From contig JAJYIT010000007.1 in the NCBI GenBank assembly GCA_021789975.1, positions 1 through 64,000 on the forward strand: a stretch of DNA of 64,000 nt, in the 5' to 3' direction. Below the pieces are notes generated by a model. It saw only the letters and a program-made list of their open reading frames with translations. It was not told where the DNA came from and made no database searches. This document shows, piece after piece, positions 1 through 7,865 of the stretch. The translations under genes were made by a program, and so were the position numbers. The stretch comes from Bacteroidota bacterium. GTDB taxonomy: Bacteria > Bacteroidota > Ignavibacteria > Kryptoniales > JAKASW01. Position 1 is the stretch's first letter. Every line of letters starts with the position of its first letter.

Positions 1-122
1 CCGTGAGACCTCACAGCTCACTCGGCTACAGACCCCCAGCTCCAGAAGCTTTCTATCCGGTTCAGTTTGCCAATGCCTGACCGGATCACTAACTTATCGT
101 TGGTACAACAAACGGGGGCAGG

Positions 123-473
123 TCACTTCAGGCGTCTCTTCGTCAGTCGATAGACTTCCGATTTGAGGAAGGAAGTCGTCGAGAAACACCAGCATTTACC
201 GGTGTTCCCCTGTGAGATCGGAGGATTGTGCCAGTATTGGGTGAACTCGTCTACAGCCTTCGGCGCATCGTAACGGCTAAAGTCCATGCTGACGGTCTTA
301 TGGACAACGGTATCGCCGCGTTTGTAAAGCTTATTGAGTGAAGTGAGAACGGAGTCGAAGAACTCGTTTTTCGGCTGGATGAACATCACGCTTTAGCGAA
401 TTTCTTTCTGCGCGTATAAACTTCCTGATAACAGCACTACGAATAACAACGAACTAATGATAGTTCTTTTCAT
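123..473 (-). pseudogene. Remnant of secreted papain-like (C1) cysteine peptidase
   Basis: Starts at an ATG at 473 with a clear signal peptide (basic start MKRT, hydrophobic core, then LYAQ). After 26 codons there is an in-frame TAA at 393-395. The same frame then continues without a shift into a C1 peptidase N-terminal region with the active-site block QGNTGKCWCFSTTSF, whose first Cys after TGK would be the nucleophile. The frame ends at TGA 123-125 after only about 114 codon positions. The catalytic His and Asn regions expected in a roughly 400-residue enzyme are absent, and the 122 bases beyond show no recognisable continuation. I therefore call it a truncated pseudogene. A re-start at GTG 389 would give an 88-residue peptide without secretion signal or complete active site. 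It is the last recognisable gene in the direction of transcription. Confidence 0.75.
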
Positions 474-515
474 AGACAGCCCCTTTCGTTTTTAATGAAC
501 TAAACTCAGATAATA

Positions 516-2426
516 TTAGTCCACGGAAGGGAGGAAATCAAAGTGCAGAAGTATGTCCCTCTGTGAGAAGTCGGGTATGATGACATCGGCTCCTGACTTG
601 AGAAGCCGCGATCTCTTCAGAGGGTTCAGCCCGAAACGTCGCACCTCGTCGCTTGCGACGCCTACGGCAATGCCACCAACCCTCTTGGTTTCGCGCAGCT
701 CAACCGGTCCATCACCGAAACAGACGAGGCCCGCACCGTGCAGCCGGTTGCGGTCGATTATTTCCCGGATCACCCGCCTTTTTGTGTTCAAAGAGGAACC
801 TTTACTGTAACCGTAGATCCTCCCTCCAAAAAGTTCGGCGTAACCCAGTTGTTCGGCTTCACGCACGACATCGCTCTCATCGGTACCGCTGGCGAGATAG
901 AGCTTCACTCCCCTGACCTTCAGCTCATGCAGAAATGGCAGCGCCCCTTTGATAGAAAAGTCCGCGACTTCCAGTTCTCCCGTCCCCAGCTTCTTGATTC
1001 GCGCATCTACTTCTTTCATAAGTGCCCGGTTGTAGATTTCTTTGTAGCCTTCCGCATCGAGGACATACTCCGGAGGGACGAAGCCCGACTCGCGCACCAT
1101 TTCTGCAAGTGCCTGCATTTGCCGGATGGTCTCGATCCCTGTCGATTGATTTATGTATTCCCTGACGCGGGTGATCACCAGATTGTAGGTCTCCTCTTCC
1201 GCAGAATCAAATCGATCTCCAAGAATTGCCTTAACCATTACCGATTCCATCACCGATTCCCATCCCTGTCGAAGTGTTGAGATGGTACCATCATGATCAA
1301 AAATCGCATGAGCAATCTTCTCATGCGGCAAGCCCCGCGTGATCACTTCTACTTCCGAGCCGTCGATATATTTGGCCGCACGGATATCGTCTGCCAACTC
1401 CGCGTTGAAAATGTAGTCCGCTTCATCCCAAATTTGGATCACTTCCTCCGGACTTGTAGTACCTGTTTGTTGGAGCTTCTGGACAGTGACCGCGGCCGCG
1501 AGGTTGCCGATCTCACCGGCCGAAGCATAATCACCTCCAACAGCAAGTACTGCCGCGATTGCAGAAACGGTCGTATCCCCGGCACCGACGGGATCAATTT
1601 TCTTGAGAATCTGGATTCCCGGAATCTCGCTGTAACGGATACCGTCGTACAGAACCAGACCTCTTCCACTTCGTGTAATATATACGGGCTTGTGAGTTCT
1701 CCTGAATATCTGTAAAGCATACTCTTTAACTCTGTCAAGCGGAACGAGCTCGGTAAGCTCGCGCGGTTCACCGCAGATTCTCGATGCTTCCGCCGCGTTC
1801 ACCTTGCAAATCATATTTGTGAATTCTTCGGTCTTCGTGCGCGAATCAAGGAGAACGGTTTTCGATGTATTTTGAACAGCCAGATCGTTTAGAGCTTTGA
1901 CGACGTTTTCAGAATAGATCCCGTGAGGAAGCTGCTGATTTACGATAAGAACGTCGAGTAGTGAAGAGCTGTCTCTCAAAAGCCTAATAAGTTCAATTTC
2001 TGACGACGAATCGATAGAGTTGAATCTTCCGAAGTCGATCCGTTCTTGTTCCTCAGATCCGAGATACGGCTTGGCATATACCGGAGTATCCCAATCCTTT
2101 TCCTGAGTAATCATCCCGCCTACATCAACGCGAAGCTCCTCAAGCTGCCTAAACATCTCACGCCCGAAGATGTCGCTGCTGATAACTCCGAATGCTGAGA
2201 CATACCCGACTTTCAGGTCGACAAGGTTCTTGACGACGTTGCCGGCCCCGCCGAGGCTATAGATCTGCCCGAGCACGGCATGAGTGGGTTTCCCAGTCTC
2301 GATAGATAATTCCAGCTTTCCCCCGGCAAGAGGCCAGTAGGCATCGAGCGTGAAGTCTCCTATTACTCCGATCCGCGCACGGTCTAATGAAGAGAGAATT
2401 CTAGTGAGTTCATTCTTATCAACCAC
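516..2426 (-). CDS. PfkB-family sugar kinase fused to HAD-family phosphatase
   Basis: 636 residues with two catalytic domains. Residues about 15-335 are a PfkB/ribokinase fold closest in look to the HldE/RfaE heptose-kinase branch: an N-terminal VIGDFTLDAYW strand, a GGAGNVVKNL sugar-binding motif near 59-68, and the anion-hole/catalytic-base motif DPVGAGD at 278-284. Residues about 370-636 are a HAD hydrolase: motif I FDHDGT (376-381), a motif II-type LASGTDES, and a C-terminal CFGDGPVE with acidic residues. A kinase and a phosphatase in one chain suggests either sequential action on a phosphosugar (kinase, then removal of another phosphate) or a regulatory switch; the substrate is unknown. 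The start is GTG at 2426, five bases after the preceding stop, with CGAGGTC as Shine-Dalgarno inside the previous gene's end. Fusions of HldE normally carry a nucleotidyltransferase, not a HAD domain. Confidence 0.85.
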   Translation of the reverse strand: MVDKNELTRILSSLDRARIGVIGDFTLDAYWPLAGGKLELSIETGKPTHAVLGQIYSLGGAGNVVKNLVDLKVGYVSAFGVISSDIFGREMFRQLEELRVDVGGMITQEKDWDTPVYAKPYLGSEEQERIDFGRFNSIDSSSEIELIRLLRDSSSLLDVLIVNQQLPHGIYSENVVKALNDLAVQNTSKTVLLDSRTKTEEFTNMICKVNAAEASRICGEPRELTELVPLDRVKEYALQIFRRTHKPVYITRSGRGLVLYDGIRYSEIPGIQILKKIDPVGAGDTTVSAIAAVLAVGGDYASAGEIGNLAAAVTVQKLQQTGTTSPEEVIQIWDEADYIFNAELADDIRAAKYIDGSEVEVITRGLPHEKIAHAIFDHDGTISTLRQGWESVMESVMVKAILGDRFDSAEEETYNLVITRVREYINQSTGIETIRQMQALAEMVRESGFVPPEYVLDAEGYKEIYNRALMKEVDARIKKLGTGELEVADFSIKGALPFLHELKVRGVKLYLASGTDESDVVREAEQLGYAELFGGRIYGYSKGSSLNTKRRVIREIIDRNRLHGAGLVCFGDGPVELRETKRVGGIAVGVASDEVRRFGLNPLKRSRLLKSGADVIIPDFSQRDILLHFDFLPSVD

Positions 2427-2431
2427 GTGAA

Positions 2432-3460
2432 CTAGACCTCGCAGAGCACTTCACCGATTTTTACCGCACATCCAGATTCCGCTGACCGTGCCATCGCTTC
2501 TACAACCGCAACATTCCGTAACCCGACTTTTCCATCCACGTCGGGCAGATTCCCTGTCAATAAGCATTCAGCGAATTCTCTAATCTCGGACAGATAGCTT
2601 TCGCCGTCAATCTCTTCCGAAGCGGAAATTGACTGAACTTCAACCTTCCCCCGGACCGTCTTCTCCACGAGAATGGTTTCGGCTCCGCAAGTAATTCTTG
2701 CCCTGGTACCCGAGATGACAACCTGATAGGCTTCCGGTGTCACGTAATCAGACTGGATTGCACCAATCACGCCGTTCTCAAACATCAACGTCGCGGCAAC
2801 GCTATCGACAACTTTCTCTCCATGCTTGTTTTGAATAACGGCAGATCTCTGTGTGCAGGTGACCGACGCAATCGGACCGACCAGGTATTGAAGCGTATCG
2901 ACAAAATGAATTCCAAGCTGCGTCATGGGAAGCATCTGGCATTTATCCTTCTCCTTTTTCCATTCGGGGACATCCTTGCTAATCCCGAAATTGAAAGACA
3001 TGTTTGCGTACACACTTACAATCTCGCCGACTTCACCTGCATCGATAAACCGCTTTCCCTGACGAAAGGATCTCCTCTTTCGCGTGTTGTGTCCCACCTG
3101 CAGGATCTTCCCTGCATCTTTCGCCGTTTTCACGATCTCGAGCCCTTCACAGACATTTACTGCCAAAGGCTTTTCGATGAAAACGTGTTTCCCATGCCTC
3201 AACGCCTCTATCGCCTGGTCCCTGTGCACGAAGTTAGGTGTAGCAATGGCAACTGCATCCAGTTCCGGATCTGACAAAAGCGCCTCATAGCTTTCAGGAG
3301 CCCTGCAGCCGGTCTCTGCCGCGACCTGACGGACAGCCGCCGAATTGATATCAAAGCACGACCTGAGACGAAGCTTGTCACAAGCCTCTATCATTCTCAG
3401 AATTGTCCGTCCGTGATTTGTGACGCCGATCAGAGCGATGTTTGCGTACTCTCTCTTCAA
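2432..3460 (-). CDS. Gfo/Idh/MocA-family NAD(P)-dependent sugar dehydrogenase
   Basis: 342 residues. The N-terminal Rossmann half carries the family signature FIEKPLAV near residue 118, where the Lys of EKP is the conserved catalytic or substrate-binding residue, followed by the C-terminal Gfo/Idh/MocA alpha/beta domain with a conserved HFVDTLQYLVG helix. The dinucleotide-binding loop reads IGVTNHG rather than the usual GxGxxG, an atypical variant. Family members oxidise or reduce sugars, sugar acids or inositols; the substrate cannot be read from sequence. The start appears to be TTG at 3460 overlapping the upstream stop as TTGA; no in-frame ATG occurs for more than 20 codons. It sits between an OYE-type flavoprotein and the PfkB-HAD fusion in a tight operon, which suggests a shared carbohydrate pathway. 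Confidence 0.85.
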   Translation of the reverse strand: MKREYANIALIGVTNHGRTILRMIEACDKLRLRSCFDINSAAVRQVAAETGCRAPESYEALLSDPELDAVAIATPNFVHRDQAIEALRHGKHVFIEKPLAVNVCEGLEIVKTAKDAGKILQVGHNTRKRRSFRQGKRFIDAGEVGEIVSVYANMSFNFGISKDVPEWKKEKDKCQMLPMTQLGIHFVDTLQYLVGPIASVTCTQRSAVIQNKHGEKVVDSVAATLMFENGVIGAIQSDYVTPEAYQVVISGTRARITCGAETILVEKTVRGKVEVQSISASEEIDGESYLSEIREFAECLLTGNLPDVDGKVGLRNVAVVEAMARSAESGCAVKIGEVLCEV

Positions 3461-4932
3461 TTCTCTTTTTCTTCTTTCTCTTTTTCTGTTTCCGCAGCCT
3501 CACTGCCGTTTACTTTCCTGATCGATTCTTTATAAATTCTTGCATACACCTCATCCCTCGGTACACATCCAGTCGGATATTGTCCCATGGCATTGTTCTT
3601 TGAGCGCATGAGGTCCGTGCAGAAACTTGCACCATAGCAAACCATACTGCTCTTGACATCGGCGCGGCTGAGTGCATCTTTCACGTAGTTTGGATATGCG
3701 ATTGAACCGCGTCCGATCCCAATGATGCTCACTCTCTTTCTTCTCAGGTTTGACTCGGCAGCATTTATGATAAACTTCCGAAGCCAGCTGTATCCGGTCC
3801 CAACCACCGGAAGATCGGGAAATGCTTTTTGAATCTCACCGGTTATCCTGAAATGCCGTTCGACACCGACAAGCGGATGCTCGGGGGGGTGGTAACCGTC
3901 AATCGGGGGGCGATCAAAGGGACGCCCGATGTGCATGTTGTAATAAGGACTACCCAGCGAAATATTAAGCAGCTTCAGTCCGTTCTCCATGAGAGTCTTG
4001 ACGAAAGTTATGACTTCCGTCAGGTCTTCTTTCATCGGATGCATTCTGTCGATCCCGAAACCGTAATCATACGGAATCTCGTACGGTAGTGGTACACCAA
4101 CTTTGGTGACCGGATCTTCGGCGAATGGAATCCCGTCATAGGCATTCATCCGGGAAGCTAAAATCAAACGATCACCGACGAATTCTTTTGATTTTGCCAG
4201 GACATTTCGTATAAACCTTGTTCTGTTTTCGAAACTGCCGCCGTATTTGCCCGGCCTCGTACGCGCACCGAGAAGCTCATTTAGAAGATACGTGTGACAC
4301 TGTTTGATATCCACGAAATCGAAACCAACATCGGATGCAATCCTGATAGCGTCGACGTATGAGTCTTCAAGTCTTTCAAGGTAGTCGTCCGTGAGCACCG
4401 GGTAGTCTCCATTAATCCTGATTCCCCGCTTCTTGTCGGAAAAGGTTAGGAAGTCGACATGAGGATGATAATACGAGATGAGAGGTTTCGGATAACTGTA
4501 GCGGCCCGAGTGTGTCAGTTGAATGCCGACAAGAAGGTCATCGTCCCTGCCGAACGCTTCGCGGTGCTTCATGCGCGTAGCCTTGAGAAGTTTCCGGAAG
4601 TCCGGCATGGTACTCCGGTTCAAAAGCAATTGTCTGGGATTTGCTCTGCCTTCCGGCACGACGGCGGTTGCCTCTCCCCATATCAGTTTTGCACCTCCTT
4701 GGGCAAATCGTTCCCACCTTCGAAATGTGAGTTTGTCGGGCCTTCCATCAAGTGTACCGTCACACCCTTCCATAGGATGGATCGCCAGCGAATTGCCAAT
4801 AATCCGCCCCCCTATACGGACGGGGGAATAGACCGCTTCGAGTTTTTCTTCGAAGGTAATATCGACTCCAAGCGATCTCGAGGCCTGTTCTACATCGGCC
4901 AGGCTCTTATACGTAAAGTATTTTTTGCTCAC
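3457..4932 (-). CDS. Old-yellow-enzyme-family NADH:flavin oxidoreductase
   Basis: 491 residues. A TIM-barrel flavoprotein of the OYE/2,4-dienoyl-CoA reductase type: N-terminal barrel strand with SLAIHPMEGCDG, GGAKLIWGEATAV, the active-site LTHSGRYS, a VDIKQCHTYLLNELL helix and VGTGYSW near the phosphate-binding end. The C-terminus has Cys432, Cys438 and Cys456 in a segment resembling the iron-sulfur binding region of the dienoyl-CoA-reductase subfamily, but the position expected for the second Cys is Ala435. An intact four-Cys cluster is therefore not evident. The last 15 residues are a low-complexity Glu/Lys tail. The start is GTG at 4932 with only a weak GGAT upstream. It overlaps the downstream dehydrogenase by four bases. 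Substrate unknown; family members reduce activated C=C bonds or act in demethylation or aromatic-acid pathways. Confidence 0.85.
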   Translation of the reverse strand: MSKKYFTYKSLADVEQASRSLGVDITFEEKLEAVYSPVRIGGRIIGNSLAIHPMEGCDGTLDGRPDKLTFRRWERFAQGGAKLIWGEATAVVPEGRANPRQLLLNRSTMPDFRKLLKATRMKHREAFGRDDDLLVGIQLTHSGRYSYPKPLISYYHPHVDFLTFSDKKRGIRINGDYPVLTDDYLERLEDSYVDAIRIASDVGFDFVDIKQCHTYLLNELLGARTRPGKYGGSFENRTRFIRNVLAKSKEFVGDRLILASRMNAYDGIPFAEDPVTKVGVPLPYEIPYDYGFGIDRMHPMKEDLTEVITFVKTLMENGLKLLNISLGSPYYNMHIGRPFDRPPIDGYHPPEHPLVGVERHFRITGEIQKAFPDLPVVGTGYSWLRKFIINAAESNLRRKRVSIIGIGRGSIAYPNYVKDALSRADVKSSMVCYGASFCTDLMRSKNNAMGQYPTGCVPRDEVYARIYKESIRKVNGSEAAETEKEKEEKEN

Positions 4933-5063
4933 AATAATCCATGCTATTGAATCGTCGCCCCCTCAGAACTCCGACGAATCTGTCTTTTTGATGTTGAAAA
5001 ATAACGCCCCCACAGTCGAACTGAAATACCGTCCACCGGAAGAGAAAATTTTACATATTCTAT

Positions 5064-5867
5064 TTAGCGTGCCTCGACTGCTCTTAGCATCGAACGCAGG
5101 ACATCCACATTGCGCTTGGATTTTTCTATTAGAGGTAGACTGTGGGTTTCCACGGTTACATAATCGATGCGTCGTTCCGCGACGAGCGATCTCAGTTGGC
5201 CTTCCCAATCGATCAGCCCCTCACCGACCGGCACACATTCCACGAGTGCCCCTTTCACCGTGTCTTTCACATGCACCCCGGCAATGAAGTCCTTGATAGC
5301 AGAATAGCCATCGGGGTAGGGATTTTCATCCTCGCCGAAAGCATTGCACGGATCCCAGTTTGACTTTATGGGCGCATCGGACACTTTCCGAAGGATCTCC
5401 GAAGTTGTCTTACCTGAACCGCACCAGTACCCCGGTTCGTTTTCCACGAGCAAGCTGGTTCCGGAAGATGAGGCGATGCCTGCCGCCTCTTCCAGATATT
5501 CAACAACCGCCGCCACGTTCCCGTCAGGCTCATTCTGTTCTCGCTTGAAACCGAAAATGATTATTTTTCCCGTGCCGAACTTGCGCGCGATCTCGATTGT
5601 CTGTGGCAGAATCGTGTCCAGCTCACGCCGGATTTCTTTCCTTTGCGCAAGCGGCACCTTGAAAATTCCCGGAGAAAGAGCGGTGATCTCAATTCCATCG
5701 AGGCGTATTCCGTCGAGGACCTGCTGAACGTCGATTTGATTCAGTCCCGGCACCCTGCCGCTCGTCAAGGTCCGAAGCTCGTACTTTCTGATTCCCCAGT
5801 CTGTTCCGTATCTAACGGCTTCCCTGAATTCCGGGACAATCTCGTCACTCACTATTGCTATTTCCAT
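5064..5867 (-). CDS. Sugar phosphate isomerase/epimerase (xylose-isomerase-like TIM barrel)
   Basis: About 267 residues from the chosen ATG at 5867, which lies just after the IclR stop (5872) and begins MEIAIVSDEIVPEF, the first barrel strand. A longer reading frame back to 5912 would overlap the regulator by 41 bases and adds only a non-conserved leader. The AP-endonuclease-2/xylose-isomerase-like family is indicated by a central SLLVENEPGYWCG strand (metal-binding Glu), SNWDPCNAF (Asp), IAGVHVKDT (His and Asp) and a late VTVETHSL strand supplying the last Glu. These are the usual divalent-metal ligands. Such enzymes isomerise or epimerise keto-sugars and sugar acids. Its position between the regulator and the flavoprotein/dehydrogenase pair suggests one step of the same sugar route. 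A second family member is at 56064-56900. Confidence 0.85.
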   Translation of the reverse strand: MEIAIVSDEIVPEFREAVRYGTDWGIRKYELRTLTSGRVPGLNQIDVQQVLDGIRLDGIEITALSPGIFKVPLAQRKEIRRELDTILPQTIEIARKFGTGKIIIFGFKREQNEPDGNVAAVVEYLEEAAGIASSSGTSLLVENEPGYWCGSGKTTSEILRKVSDAPIKSNWDPCNAFGEDENPYPDGYSAIKDFIAGVHVKDTVKGALVECVPVGEGLIDWEGQLRSLVAERRIDYVTVETHSLPLIEKSKRNVDVLRSMLRAVEAR

Positions 5868-5871
5868 CACG

Positions 5872-6648
5872 TCAATTGCCGGCGTAGCCGATCGTGCTGG
5901 AAATGTTTTCACCTTCCTGGATCAGAGCAACAATAAGGGACTTGACAAGCTTCTTATTACTTCTCGCGATATCCCGATGGAGTGCGGTCATAAGCGAAGC
6001 GACGATTTTTCCCCTGTGGTCGCGGATGCCCACCGCAAGCGCATAAAGGTCTGTCTTGAAGTCTCCGTCTGCACAAGCGTAGCCCAGTCGCCGAATTTCC
6101 GCAAGCTTGTTACTCAAGCCCTTTTTCGTAGTTATCGTCTTTGACGTAAAACGTGTCAGACCTTTTCTCTTAACCATTTCATCGAGCTGCTCTTCCGTCA
6201 CTTCTGCTATGATAGCAAGTCCGCTCGCGGTACAATGAACCGGGGAGCGAAGACCAAGTCTCGTAACTATCCTCCAAATGTCAGGTGTATCGGCACGATC
6301 CACAAGAATGACCTCATAATCGTCGAGGACAGCAAGGTAGAAACTCTGACCGGTCTGGGCCGCCATCTTCACAAGATGCGGATGGGCAACACTCTTGAGG
6401 TCGACCCTGTCGAGTACGGCACTTCCCCATTCGACGAGTTTCATGCCGAGCGTGAACGTCTGTCTCTCCGGATCTTCCACAACAAGCTGATGCTGATTCA
6501 AAGTGACAAGGATGCGGAACAGCGAACTCTTGGGAATGCCTGTTTCATTCACAAGCTGGGTGAGGGAAGCTCCGCGATTATGCTGGATAAGTGCCTGCAG
6601 TACTCTTACGGTTCTCTCGACTGCAGGCACAGTGTAGTTTGGTGACAT
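5872..6648 (-). CDS. IclR-family transcriptional regulator
   Basis: 258 residues. The N-terminal winged helix-turn-helix spans about residues 6-65, with SLTQLVNETGIPKSSLFRIL as the turn and recognition helix. An IclR effector-binding domain follows: KMAAQTGQSFYLAV, then SPVHCTASGLAIIA, the loop that carries the small-ligand pocket, and RRLGYACADGDF near the end. IclR regulators usually sense a sugar acid or aromatic acid and control an adjacent catabolic operon. It lies inside the run of genes, four bases after the DUF455 gene stop and five bases before the isomerase, so it is probably co-transcribed with its targets and autoregulated. The inducer is unknown; a sugar-acid intermediate fits the neighbours. 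Confidence 0.9.
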   Translation of the reverse strand: MSPNYTVPAVERTVRVLQALIQHNRGASLTQLVNETGIPKSSLFRILVTLNQHQLVVEDPERQTFTLGMKLVEWGSAVLDRVDLKSVAHPHLVKMAAQTGQSFYLAVLDDYEVILVDRADTPDIWRIVTRLGLRSPVHCTASGLAIIAEVTEEQLDEMVKRKGLTRFTSKTITTKKGLSNKLAEIRRLGYACADGDFKTDLYALAVGIRDHRGKIVASLMTALHRDIARSNKKLVKSLIVALIQEGENISSTIGYAGN

Positions 6649-6652
6649 GGAA

Positions 6653-7855
6653 TCAGTTTTGTTCTAAGTCGTCAAGTTTGATACCTTTCGGTCGGATTGT
6701 CTGGAGAACGGATTCAGGATAGGCCATCACTTTCTTATAATGTTCCGGCTCCCCCTTCGTGAGTTCTTCGACCCACCTTTTTCCAATTTGCACATGAGTG
6801 ACTTCGTCCATAAGTATAAATTCTATTAATCTTGCAGACTCCTCATCGCCGGTCGCTCGGGCGGTTTCTATCCAGTTGTTCATGTGCTTACATGCTTCAC
6901 TTTCAAAAGTCATATTGGATATTGCCAACCTCTCAAGGGGATCCCTGCGATTTACGTCGACTTCCCATCCCCAATAATTTACCGGATAGTCCCCTACCTT
7001 TCCACCGAATTCTTTAAGTCTTCGGATTTGCGCCTCGGCGTGTCGCGACTCATCCCATGCCTGTTTGGAAAGTTGCAGCTTCATTTCCCACGGAAGCTCC
7101 GAAAACTCTGCCAGCATCTTGCCCAACCGTTCGATGCTGCAAAGCTCTCCGTCCATCAGATCATGCAGCAACCGTCTCTTACCTTCGACGTTGTCGAACG
7201 TGTTTGCTTTCTCGGCGTAGTCGTTGGGATCCTCGATAATTTTCCAGTCGCCAGGTCTAATTGGCATCCTGCTGTAGGCGAACTCCTTTCTGAACGGGAC
7301 TCCGGGATTTTCGGATTCCATGAAGCCTCCACCCTGGTTAAGCTTCTCCTTCAGCTGCTGCTTCACAGAGTCGTCAAGTATTTCTCCCTGTTCGGCCAAT
7401 TCAACAATCGCGCTATTCGCCCAGCTGATTCTGGCGTAGTCGTCGCTCATTATCTTTCTGAGAATTTCTTCGGTCCCTTTGTCTTCTGGAATGGACGTTT
7501 GCTCCAGTTGTTGGCGTATCATGTCGACAAGGAGAGAGCGCAGGAGGACGTCTATTGTGTACAACCTGACGGAAGTTCTGGTCGCATTGCGCCATATGTC
7601 CTCAAGGTACGATATGAATTTCTGAGCCGGATATGTAATCTGTCTGTCGTCTGTTCTCGCTCCAAGGTGATAGAGCCGTTGCTTCAACATGTCAGAATGC
7701 GATGCGTCCGAATATAGCTGCCGGCCATACTGGATCTTTATCTTCACTTCAGGAGTTGACAGTACCCAACCGCCGATAATTTCCAGAATCTGGTTCTTCA
7801 CGAACCGGTACCGGCGCAGCCTGTCTATCACTTCTTCTTTAGACAAGTATTTCAT
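6653..7855 (-). CDS. DUF455-type ferritin-like diiron protein
   Basis: 400 residues with a strong Shine-Dalgarno (GAGGAGG) eight bases before ATG 7855. The C-terminal half (about 225-365) looks like a ferritin-like four-helix bundle with repeated acidic and His motifs: DGELCSIERL (Glu237, Glu242), AWDESRHAE (Glu269, His272), FESEACKH (Glu318) and DEVTHVQIGKRW (Glu351, His354). This ExxH-type pattern indicates a two-metal, probably diiron, site. The N-terminal ~180 residues are helical and charged without a motif I recognise. DUF455 proteins have no firmly established general reaction. The placement in a sugar operon between an alpha-mannosidase and the IclR regulator is unexpected. It might be an oxidase/oxygenase acting on a pathway intermediate, which is only inference. 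Confidence 0.75.
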   Translation of the reverse strand: MKYLSKEEVIDRLRRYRFVKNQILEIIGGWVLSTPEVKIKIQYGRQLYSDASHSDMLKQRLYHLGARTDDRQITYPAQKFISYLEDIWRNATRTSVRLYTIDVLLRSLLVDMIRQQLEQTSIPEDKGTEEILRKIMSDDYARISWANSAIVELAEQGEILDDSVKQQLKEKLNQGGGFMESENPGVPFRKEFAYSRMPIRPGDWKIIEDPNDYAEKANTFDNVEGKRRLLHDLMDGELCSIERLGKMLAEFSELPWEMKLQLSKQAWDESRHAEAQIRRLKEFGGKVGDYPVNYWGWEVDVNRRDPLERLAISNMTFESEACKHMNNWIETARATGDEESARLIEFILMDEVTHVQIGKRWVEELTKGEPEHYKKVMAYPESVLQTIRPKGIKLDDLEQN

Positions 7856-7865
7856 TTTCTCCTCC

